Of a stretch of 64,000 nucleotides of DNA, positions 25,307 through 33,088 are shown one piece after another. The notes beneath the pieces are model-generated. The model saw only the letters and a list, made by a program, of their open reading frames with translations. It searched no databases and was not told the origin of the DNA. Source of the stretch: Lachnospiraceae bacterium (GTDB lineage Bacteria > Bacillota > Clostridia > Lachnospirales > Lachnospiraceae); the NCBI GenBank assembly GCA_021770785.1, contig JAETQH010000009.1:1-64000 (forward strand). The letters run 5' to 3'. Both the position numbers and the translations under genes were made by a program. Within the stretch, counting starts at the first letter, position 1; each line of letters opens with the position of its first letter.

Positions 25307-27520
25307 ATGAGTATGAAAATTGCGCTTGCAGGCAACCCAAACTGCGGAAAAACGACATTGTTTAATGCCCTGACAGGTTCCAACCAGTTTGTCGGGAACT
25401 GGCCGGGTGTCACGGTGGAGAAAAAGGAAGGAAAGCTCAAAAGACATGAAGGCGTCACGATCATGGATCTTCCCGGCATTTATTCGCTTTCTCCCTATAC
25501 ACTGGAGGAAGTGGTGGCCAGAGATTACCTGATCAGCGAGCGTCCCGATGCGATCCTGAACATCATTGATGGCACGAATCTGGAGAGAAATCTGTATCTG
25601 ACCACGCAGCTTACGGAACTTGGGATCCCTGTTGTTGTTGCGATCAACATGATGGATGTGGTGGAGAAAAACGGCGACAGGATCAACACCGCAGAGCTGT
25701 CGGAGGTGCTTGGCTGTAAGGTGGCAGCGATTTCTGCCCTGAAAGGAGACGGCATCATGGAGGCTGCGGAGGCTGCGGTCGACGCGGCAAAGAACGGAAA
25801 GGGTGTTCCCATGCACACCTTTTCGGGGACAGTGGAGCACGCCCTTGCCCATATCGGGGAGGCGGTACACGGACTGCCAAAAGATCAGAAGCGCTGGTAT
25901 GCCATCAAGCTGTTTGAACGGGACGATGAGGTATTAGGACAGCTGAAGCTGGAGGAGCCTGTCCTTGCCCATATTGAAACATGGATCAGGGAAACCGAGG
26001 AGGAGATGGACGATGATGCAGAATCCATCATCACCAATGAGCGGTATCTTTATATCGGGAACATCATCAAAGGATGTTTTAAGAAAAGATCCGCGGGAGG
26101 GATGACAAATTCCGATAAGATTGACAGGATTGTCACAAACCGCTTTCTTGGACTTCCGATTTTTGCCGCCGTCATGTTTCTGGTGTATTACATATCGATG
26201 GTGACGGTAGGAGCTTTTGCGACAGACTGGGCAAATGACGGGTTATTTGGTGACGGGTGGCACCTGTTTGGCATCGGCTCCCTGGCGTATGGGGAGGCAG
26301 GCGGCGATGCCGATCCGGCGGCTTACGGCATATGGGTTCCCGGGGTGCCGGTTCTTGTTGAAAATGCACTGGAGAAAGCGGGGGCTGCAGGCTGGCTTAC
26401 AGGACTGCTCAAGGACGGCATCGTAGCCGGCGTGGGCGCGGTGCTTGGCTTTGTGCCGCAGATGCTTGTCTTATTTCTGCTCCTCGCCTTCCTGGAAGCC
26501 TGTGGTTATATGGCGCGTATCGCCTTTGTCCTTGACCGGATCTTCCGCAAGTTCGGACTGTCCGGCAAGTCCTTTATCCCGATGCTGATCGGCACGGGCT
26601 GCGGCATTCCGGGGATCATGGCGTCGAGAACGATCGAGAATGAGCGGGATCGCAGAATGACGATCATGACGACAACCTTTATCCCGTGCGGTGCAAAGGT
26701 ACCGTTTATCTCCATGGTGGCGGGGGCGGTTTTCGGCGGATCCGCATGGGTGGCAACAAGCGCGTACTTTGTGGGCATGGCTGCGATCATTATTTCCGGC
26801 ATCATGCTGAAAAAGACGAAGATGTTTTCCGGCGATCCTGCGCCTTTTGTCATGGAGCTTCCGGCTTACCATATGCCCACGGCGGGCAATGTGCTGCGCT
26901 CCGCGTGGGAGCGCGGATGGTCTTTCATGAAGAAGGCGGGCACGATCATCCTGCTCTCCACTATCGTGATCTGGTTTGCGACTTACTTTGGGTTTACTTC
27001 GGAAGGATTCCGGATGCTTTCGGAGGAAGAGATGGACCAGTCGCTTCTTGCGGCAGCCGGCAGAGCGGTCGCATGGATCTTTATACCGCTTGGGTGGGGC
27101 AACTGGCAGGCGGCGGTGGCATCGATCACCGGTCTGGTGGCAAAGGAAAATATCGTCGGCACGATGGGGATCCTCTATCCCGGCAGATGGTCTGAGATCG
27201 GTGCAAACTTTACGCAGGCTGCGGGATATTCCTTCCTTGTGTTCAACCTTCTGTGCGCACCCTGCTTTGCGGCGATCGGTGCCATCAGGCGCGAGATGAA
27301 CAGTGCGAAATGGACTTGGTTTGCGATCGGCTATCAGTGCGGTCTGGCTTACGCGGCGGCATTGATGATTTACCAGATCGGTTCGGCATTTGCGGGAAAT
27401 GTGAACGTCATCGGACTGCTGGCGGCGATCGTGATCCTCGGCGGTATGATCTATATGTTGTTTCGGCCGTATCGGGAGACGGCGAAGCTGACTGCAAAAG
27501 TGAAAATGGCAGATTTGTAG
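25307..27520 (+). CDS. feoB: Ferrous iron transporter FeoB
   Basis: 737-residue inner-membrane Fe(II) transporter with an N-terminal G domain: G1 GNPNCGKTTLFN, G2 region NWPGVTVEKKEG, G3 DLPGIYSL, and the G4-like INMMD near residue 115. The membrane half carries two gate repeats with conserved Cys, as in GCGIPGIMASRTIENERDRR and FIPCGAKVPF, and a later segment with LLCAPCFAAIGAI. The start at 25307 follows AGGAGGGG. Length is normal. It acts with the two FeoA proteins upstream and the small Cys-rich protein downstream in iron uptake under anaerobic conditions. Confidence 0.95.
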   Translation: MSMKIALAGNPNCGKTTLFNALTGSNQFVGNWPGVTVEKKEGKLKRHEGVTIMDLPGIYSLSPYTLEEVVARDYLISERPDAILNIIDGTNLERNLYLTTQLTELGIPVVVAINMMDVVEKNGDRINTAELSEVLGCKVAAISALKGDGIMEAAEAAVDAAKNGKGVPMHTFSGTVEHALAHIGEAVHGLPKDQKRWYAIKLFERDDEVLGQLKLEEPVLAHIETWIRETEEEMDDDAESIITNERYLYIGNIIKGCFKKRSAGGMTNSDKIDRIVTNRFLGLPIFAAVMFLVYYISMVTVGAFATDWANDGLFGDGWHLFGIGSLAYGEAGGDADPAAYGIWVPGVPVLVENALEKAGAAGWLTGLLKDGIVAGVGAVLGFVPQMLVLFLLLAFLEACGYMARIAFVLDRIFRKFGLSGKSFIPMLIGTGCGIPGIMASRTIENERDRRMTIMTTTFIPCGAKVPFISMVAGAVFGGSAWVATSAYFVGMAAIIISGIMLKKTKMFSGDPAPFVMELPAYHMPTAGNVLRSAWERGWSFMKKAGTIILLSTIVIWFATYFGFTSEGFRMLSEEEMDQSLLAAAGRAVAWIFIPLGWGNWQAAVASITGLVAKENIVGTMGILYPGRWSEIGANFTQAAGYSFLVFNLLCAPCFAAIGAIRREMNSAKWTWFAIGYQCGLAYAAALMIYQIGSAFAGNVNVIGLLAAIVILGGMIYMLFRPYRETAKLTAKVKMADL

Positions 27521-27549
27521 AGATGATAAATGATGACAGGAGGGATCGG

Positions 27550-27756
27550 ATGCTTACATGGATTGTGGAGAATATGGCGACGATCATCATCAGTGTGCTT
27601 CTGATGATCGTGGTGGCGGCGGCCATTGCCAGTATGATACGCAGTAAGGGAAAGGGGAAATCATCCTGCGGATGCGGGTGTGCAGGTTGCGCCATGAATG
27701 GCGCCTGCCACCCTAAAAAGGATTTTCCCGAAGTTCCTAAACATAATCGGAAATGA
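27550..27756 (+). CDS. FeoB-associated Cys-rich membrane protein
   Basis: 68 residues: an N-terminal membrane helix (VENMATIIISVLLMIVVAAAIASM) followed by a basic linker and the Cys cluster SSCGCGCAGCAMNGACH. This matches small FeoB-associated Cys-rich proteins found right after feoB in Firmicutes, thought to assist or regulate FeoB (function not settled). The ATG at 27550 is preferred, with GGAGGGA just upstream. It is the last gene of the feo operon; no strong terminator is visible before the next promoter. Confidence 0.85.
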   Translation: MLTWIVENMATIIISVLLMIVVAAAIASMIRSKGKGKSSCGCGCAGCAMNGACHPKKDFPEVPKHNRK

Positions 27757-27793
27757 AAACGGCGTCAAATAAGGCGGAAAATTCCAACACCCA

Positions 27794-27822
27794 TTGCTTA
27801 TGTTTTCAACTTATATTATAAT
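27794..27822 (+). promoter_or_regulatory. Promoter of glycogen synthase
   Basis: TTGCTT (27794-27799), a 17-bp spacer and TATAAT (27817-27822), 30 bp before the ATG; GGAGGTG precedes the start. Confidence 0.65.
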
Positions 27823-27851
27823 AGAAGAAAAATAAATTATGGAGGTGTCGG

Positions 27852-29600
27852 ATGACAAAAAGAAAAACTACAACAACAACAAAAAAAAGTAAACCAGCCA
27901 GCACTGCAAAAAGGGGAAAAAATAATGTGTCAGAAGCAGTTAAGGCAGAATCCGTGGATCCGTCTTTAGAGGAGGACAAGACCCAAAATGTCAAGACAGC
28001 AAATGCTAAAAAAACGGAAACAGAAAAAACAGACGAAAAAGCGGCAGAAAAGAAAGTAGAAACAACAAAAACAGTCGAAACAACAGAAACAACAGAAACA
28101 ACAGAAACAGTCGAAACAACGGAAGCACCAAACACGGAAGTGTATACGACACCCAGAAGAAGTGTCGCATTTATCGGTTCAGAGTGTTACCCGTTTGTAA
28201 AGACTGGCGGTTTGGGTGATGTGATGTATGCCCTCCCCAAAGCGCTGATCAAACAGAACTGCGATGTGAAAGTGATCCTTCCGCGTTACAAGTGTATTCC
28301 CCAGGAATATCAGGAGAAAATGGTATATAAGGGCTCTTTCCAAATGGATCTGTGCGCCGACGGAAGATCATTTTATGTGGGGATCATGGAATATGTCTGG
28401 GAAGGCGTAGTGTATGATTTCATTGATAATGAAGAATTTTTTGCTACCGGAAATCCGTATACGAATCTGGTCGATGATATCCCCAAATATTGTTACTTCG
28501 CAAAAGCAGCGCTGGCAGCGCTGAACTACATGGACTGGATCCCCGATATCATTCACTGCCATGACTGGCAGGCGGCGCTGGTTCCCGTGTATCTGAGGAT
28601 AAAGTTTGTGGATACAAAGCTGACTTCCGCAAAAACGATCCTGACGATCCACAACCTGCGCTTCCAGGGCATCTACAATATTCCCACGATCCGCTACTGG
28701 TCGGGACTGCCGGATTATGTATTTAACAAAGACGCATTAAAGACAGGCTATGAGGACGCCAATATGTTAAAGGGCGGTCTTACCTATGCCAATATCATTA
28801 CAACGGTCAGCAATACTTATGCAGGGGAGATCCAGAATTCATACTACGGCGAGACACTGGACGCCCATCTGAGATATCATTCCAATAAGCTGCGGGGCAT
28901 TGTCAATGGTATCGATTATGATATCTGGAATTCCTATACGGATGACAGGCTGTACGAAAACTATGATATCACCAATGTGCTGGAAAAGAAAAAGGAAAAC
29001 AAGCGCAGGCTGCAGGAGGAGCTGGGACTGGCCCAGGATGACCACAAGTTCGTGATCGGCCTGATCTCCCGCCTGACAGACCAGAAAGGACTGGATCTGG
29101 TCAATTCCATCATGACACAGATCATGGATGAACATACGCAGGTCGTCGTACTTGGTTCCGGGGATAGCAGATATGAGGATTCCTTCCGGTATTATGAATA
29201 TGCTTACAAAGGAAATGTATGTTCTAATATCATGTACGACGAGACGAGGGCTCACAGGATTTATGCGGGGGCGGATGCGCTGCTGGTACCATCCCAGTTT
29301 GAGCCTTGCGGACTGACACAACTGATCGCCATGCATTATGGCACGATACCGATCGTCCGCGAGACTGGCGGTCTGAAAGATACTGTAGAACCGTATAACA
29401 TGTTCTCCAATATGGGAAATGGTTTTACGTTTGACCGCTACGATGCCGGTCTGCTGCTGGATGCCATTAACAGGGCGAAAAGCCTGTATTTCCTAAACCG
29501 CTGGTGCTGGGACGAAATGGTTCAGAGGGATATGGATAAGAACCTGTCATGGGATAATTCCGCAAAACAGTACAAAGATCTGTATTTGGATCTGACCTGA
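27852..29600 (+). CDS. glgA: Glycogen synthase (GT5) with a ~100-residue Lys/Thr/Glu-rich N-terminal extension
   Basis: Transfers glucose from ADP-glucose to glycogen. The GT5 catalytic part begins near residue 104: SVAFIGSECYPFVKTGGLGDV carries the nucleotide-sugar-binding KTGGL motif; later FQGIYNI, KGGLTYANIITTVS, GIDYDIWN, and the C-terminal Rossmann half with LISRLTDQKGLDL and PSQFEPCGLTQLIAMHYGT. Normal GlgA is about 480 residues; this one has 582 because of a low-complexity tail (TTTTTKKSKPAS, then repeated ETTETTE). The tail is probably disordered and cytoplasmic. The gene stands alone with its own promoter and terminator; no other glycogen genes are near. Confidence 0.92.
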   Translation: MTKRKTTTTTKKSKPASTAKRGKNNVSEAVKAESVDPSLEEDKTQNVKTANAKKTETEKTDEKAAEKKVETTKTVETTETTETTETVETTEAPNTEVYTTPRRSVAFIGSECYPFVKTGGLGDVMYALPKALIKQNCDVKVILPRYKCIPQEYQEKMVYKGSFQMDLCADGRSFYVGIMEYVWEGVVYDFIDNEEFFATGNPYTNLVDDIPKYCYFAKAALAALNYMDWIPDIIHCHDWQAALVPVYLRIKFVDTKLTSAKTILTIHNLRFQGIYNIPTIRYWSGLPDYVFNKDALKTGYEDANMLKGGLTYANIITTVSNTYAGEIQNSYYGETLDAHLRYHSNKLRGIVNGIDYDIWNSYTDDRLYENYDITNVLEKKKENKRRLQEELGLAQDDHKFVIGLISRLTDQKGLDLVNSIMTQIMDEHTQVVVLGSGDSRYEDSFRYYEYAYKGNVCSNIMYDETRAHRIYAGADALLVPSQFEPCGLTQLIAMHYGTIPIVRETGGLKDTVEPYNMFSNMGNGFTFDRYDAGLLLDAINRAKSLYFLNRWCWDEMVQRDMDKNLSWDNSAKQYKDLYLDLT

Positions 29601-29623
29601 TACAGGGCTGTCACAATTTTAGA

Positions 29624-29677
29624 AAGGCTTCCAGTCAGTGCGTGTAAAAAATATTACACACATTGATTGGAAGCCTT
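29624..29677. terminator. Long hairpin terminator between glgA and the convergent ABC operon
   Basis: AAGGCTTCCA (29624-29633) pairs with TGGAAGCCTT (29668-29677), with extra inner pairing GTGTAA/TTACAC. T-rich sequence follows on the plus strand; A-rich sequence precedes, so it may work both ways. Confidence 0.7.
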
Positions 29678-29716
29678 GTTTGTATTTCAAGTATCCTGGC
29701 AGGGATCGGTCACGCT

Positions 29717-32287
29717 CTAGATCATCCGCAGTCTCTCCACAATGCTCTGCCGCTCCAGGTTCTTAAAGCACGCAAAGGGGATCGTCACTGCAAATGCCAG
29801 AAGGATCGGAGTACAGATGACCAGCGGTAACAGCGTAAATCGGAACGAAGTAAAGCCGCCGGCCACCATGCCGCGGATCACCACGCCGACAGCCAGTGCA
29901 CTGACCAGGTAGGAGGCAGCCAGTGTGATCGCTGCGTAGCAGCATCCCTCGTAGACGAGCATCCTGCAAAGCTGTTTCCTCGTCATGCCGACGCTCTGGA
30001 TCATGGCAAACTCACGCCTGCGGGATACGATCGCTGTAATCATGGAATTTATGAAGTTCAGCACACCGACCAGGGCGATGACCACGCTGATCGTGTTGCC
30101 CATAACGGCAGCCGATCGTGTCTGGGTTTCATACTGCTGTGCCATGGAGAGCCGGGAGGTTATGGGCAGACTGGCATCCACCGCGGCGGTATAATCGTCC
30201 AGCCAGTTTTGTACTGTATTGATATGGGCATCGTCCACATCCAGAAACAGCCTGCGCAGTGTATTGTCCGGCCAGTTCTGCCGGAAGGTATGGGCAGGCA
30301 AAATGAAATGCTGTTCCATGGCGTCAGAAGTCCCCGCTTCCGATGCGCCGTCGTCAACCGGATTCAGCGGATGGACGATCGCCATGACAGTATAGTTTCT
30401 GCCCTCCAGCGCAACGCTGCTTCCAACAGAGGGAACAGGGAGAACAGGATGCGCTTCCCAGTCTGCGACCGCAGGGCCGACTGCCAGCACGTAATCCCCG
30501 CTGGAAAAGGCATCCGGGTTAAAGCTGCCTTCCATAATGTACCGTGGCTGGGTGGCGGCGTCCAGCGCGATGCCGTCCAGTCCGTATACCACTGCGTTCA
30601 TCTCCTGCAAATCGACGGCATGATGAAAGGCATCGACGCCGGCCGGATCGTAGCGCGCCCAGTCTGCCAGCACAGCCTCGGTATAAAAACCTTTTAGATT
30701 TTCGCGAGTCCGGTCATCGAACTGCCAGACAAACTGGTGGGAATACTGGTGGCCGACAGCCTCTATGCCCTCCATGATTTCCAGTTCCTGCACCAGACCG
30801 CTTTCCAGAGTGGTGCCATGGGGATCGTATCCCCCGATATAATCCTCGCTGGAGGCATCTGACAGCTCAAAGTCGGCGATCGAAAGTTCAGCGAGATACT
30901 TTTCCATATCAAATGCCGCATTCTTAGCGTAAAAGCAACTGAGCAGCACAAGTCCCAGCGTCAGCGAACAGATCACTGTGACCGTGCGCTTCCTGTTTCG
31001 TCCAAGGTTCTCCCATGCCATGCCCGCTAAGGACTCCCCCGTATGGCTGCGCTTTGTTTTTTTCCTGGCAAAAAAATCCGCATCGCTCATCCGCAGAGCC
31101 TCCACAGGGGACACTTTTCCAGCCAGGCGAACAGGGCGCAGGCAGGAAATGATCACGGTAAGCCATGCAAAAACTGCTGAACCGATAAAGATCAGCGGAT
31201 GAACGGACACTGTACTGTCACCATTTAGGATACCGGTAAAAGCCGGTACAAGCACCATACCAAGCAGCCAGCCCAGCACGAGACCCGCCGGGATCCCGAT
31301 GATGCTTAGGCGGTTTGCCTGCCCGTAGATCAGTTTTCGGATCTGCCGGTTTGTAGTGCCAAGCGTCTTTAACTTTCCGTAGAATTGCACATCGGCGGTG
31401 ACGCTGATCTGGAAGATGTTGTAGATGATGAGATAGCCTGCGATAAAGACCAGCACCATGCCAAGATACATCGGGAGCGTCTCCTGAAGCGCTGTTGCGC
31501 CCATCTCGGGGGAATAAGCCAGATTGACATGGTACGCCAGACCATCCAGTCCGGTGTCAGTGAGAATCTGATCCATGACTGCTTCAATGTTGTTGTCGCT
31601 GTACAGGCTGACCTGTACCATGTACAGACCTAAGATGGCGTTTCCGGGAGAAATCCTGCCGTCGGTTTCGGCATCGGCATATTCCCGGCTGACCCATGCC
31701 ATGCTGGCATAGCTGGACTCGTTACCCTCCCAGAAGCCGCAGAGGGTAAACGCCGCCTGTACAGGTTCGGCGCCGGGATCAGAATAATCCTTGCGCCATT
31801 CTAGGATCACTTCCTGACCGATCTCATGCGGAATGCCCAGACGATCCAGCGCGATCGTGTCCAGCGCCACTTCATCGGCAGACTGCGGCATCCGCCCGGC
31901 TGTAGGCGCCGCAAAACTGTGTGCCGCGTAGCTGTCATCCGCCCAGCGGATCTCGACCTGCCGTCCGCGCAGACTGCTGTTTTCGGCGACGCCAAGCACG
32001 ATGCTCTCTCCAAGCTCCTTCACATCCGGGTGCGCTGCCAGCTTTTGGACCTGTTCCGGGGTAATGTCCTTACAGCTTGCCTGGGCGTCATAGCCGGTCT
32101 GGCGGAAGGTCATTTTGATCAGGTTTTCGCGCATGCTCTGTGCCAGGGTAAACAATGTCGTGAACATGAGGGTAGTCATCAGGATCGCCAGAACGGCTAT
32201 GATGTTGCGGGTTTTGTTATTGCAAAATGTCCGCTGGCTGATCACTTTGACAGGGTTGAATTTCTCCTGATTTTTGTTTTTTACCAT
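29717..32287 (-). CDS. ABC transporter permease, FtsX/MacB-type (second pair)
   Basis: 856-residue membrane protein with two FtsX-type units: a first TM near residue 30, a large extracytoplasmic MacB periplasmic-core-like domain, TM helices near 280-300, 335-360 and 365-390, then a second core domain and three C-terminal helices (near 730-760, 785-815 and 820-845). AIVSRRREFAMIQSVGMTRKQL is the typical coupling motif next to the ATPase. Such permeases use ATP to drive mechanical export or antibiotic sensing/resistance (BceAB, MacB). It starts 13 bp after the ATPase gene stop, forming one ATPase-permease pair, and is the last gene of the 10-kb minus-strand cluster led by blaI. Confidence 0.88.
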   Translation of the reverse strand: MVKNKNQEKFNPVKVISQRTFCNNKTRNIIAVLAILMTTLMFTTLFTLAQSMRENLIKMTFRQTGYDAQASCKDITPEQVQKLAAHPDVKELGESIVLGVAENSSLRGRQVEIRWADDSYAAHSFAAPTAGRMPQSADEVALDTIALDRLGIPHEIGQEVILEWRKDYSDPGAEPVQAAFTLCGFWEGNESSYASMAWVSREYADAETDGRISPGNAILGLYMVQVSLYSDNNIEAVMDQILTDTGLDGLAYHVNLAYSPEMGATALQETLPMYLGMVLVFIAGYLIIYNIFQISVTADVQFYGKLKTLGTTNRQIRKLIYGQANRLSIIGIPAGLVLGWLLGMVLVPAFTGILNGDSTVSVHPLIFIGSAVFAWLTVIISCLRPVRLAGKVSPVEALRMSDADFFARKKTKRSHTGESLAGMAWENLGRNRKRTVTVICSLTLGLVLLSCFYAKNAAFDMEKYLAELSIADFELSDASSEDYIGGYDPHGTTLESGLVQELEIMEGIEAVGHQYSHQFVWQFDDRTRENLKGFYTEAVLADWARYDPAGVDAFHHAVDLQEMNAVVYGLDGIALDAATQPRYIMEGSFNPDAFSSGDYVLAVGPAVADWEAHPVLPVPSVGSSVALEGRNYTVMAIVHPLNPVDDGASEAGTSDAMEQHFILPAHTFRQNWPDNTLRRLFLDVDDAHINTVQNWLDDYTAAVDASLPITSRLSMAQQYETQTRSAAVMGNTISVVIALVGVLNFINSMITAIVSRRREFAMIQSVGMTRKQLCRMLVYEGCCYAAITLAASYLVSALAVGVVIRGMVAGGFTSFRFTLLPLVICTPILLAFAVTIPFACFKNLERQSIVERLRMI

Positions 32288-32300
32288 GGATCCGACCTCC

Positions 32301-32981
32301 TTACTGTGCTGCAGTGCGGACGATCCGGCCGTCTTCGATGCGGATGATCCGGTCTGCCATCTGTGCGATTTCCGGGTTATGGGTGATCATCACAATGGTC
32401 TGATAATACTCCTTGCTGGTCATCTTTAACAGACCGATCACGTCATCGCTGGTTCTGGTGTCCAGGTTGCCGGTAGGCTCATCAGCCAGGATGATGGCGG
32501 GCTTGCTGGCAAGGGCGCGCGCGATCGCGACGCGCTGCTGCTGACCGCCGGAGAGATTGTTTGGCAGGCTGTCCAGCTTCTTCTCCAGCCCCAGCAACCG
32601 GATCACCTGCATGATGAAGTTCCTGTCAGGTTTGCGGCCATCCAGGGTAATGGGAAGAATGATGTTTTCCCAGACGCTGAGGACAGGCACCAGATTATAG
32701 TTTTGAAAGATAAAGCCGATCTGTTTGCGGCGGAAAATGGTGGCCTGTTCGCTGTTTAGGCGGGCAAGCTCCGTGCCGCCAACCTGAATGCTGCCCTCGG
32801 TGGGCGTATCCAGCCCTCCCAGCATGTTAAGCAAAGTGGATTTGCCAGAGCCGGATGTGCCGATCACAGCCGTGAATCTTCCGCGCTCTATTTCCAGATC
32901 GACACCATCCAGTGCCTTCACCAGCGTTTCACCTTTGCCGTAGTATTTTTTAAGACCGGTGACTTTTAATATCGTATCCAT
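32301..32981 (-). CDS. ABC transporter ATP-binding protein (LolD/MacB/BceA type, second pair)
   Basis: 226-residue ATPase: Walker [16 protein letters not shown] near residue 40, [20 protein letters not shown], signature [16 protein letters not shown], Walker [15 protein letters not shown] and switch MITHN. This subfamily pairs with FtsX-like permeases. It is separated from the upstream permease gene by 107 bp containing a long inverted repeat, so the second pair may have extra transcription control. It is about 50% similar by eye to the ATPase at 35615-36280, suggesting duplication of an ATPase-permease unit. Confidence 0.92.
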   Translation of the reverse strand: MDTILKVTGLKKYYGKGETLVKALDGVDLEIERGRFTAVIGTSGSGKSTLLNMLGGLDTPTEGSIQVGGTELARLNSEQATIFRRKQIGFIFQNYNLVPVLSVWENIILPITLDGRKPDRNFIMQVIRLLGLEKKLDSLPNNLSGGQQQRVAIARALASKPAIILADEPTGNLDTRTSDDVIGLLKMTSKEYYQTIVMITHNPEIAQMADRIIRIEDGRIVRTAAQ

Positions 32982-33002
32982 AAGTTCGTCCTCCTTTACC
33001 TT

Positions 33003-33053
33003 AAATGAGACATTGCTTGATTAGATATAATTTATCATGGCAATGTCTCATTT
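33003..33053. repeat. 14-bp perfect inverted repeat between the two ABC pairs
   Basis: Arms 33003-33016 and 33040-33053 are exact reverse complements (AAATGAGACATTGC and GCAATGTCTCATTT) around a 23-bp AT-rich centre. It may be an operator, attenuator or mRNA-processing hairpin in front of the second ATPase gene. GTCTCATTT also occurs at 40449-40457 upstream of blaI. Confidence 0.6.
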
Positions 33054-33088
33054 GAGGTACATGAAAGGTATATTTTTGTAACACTTTT

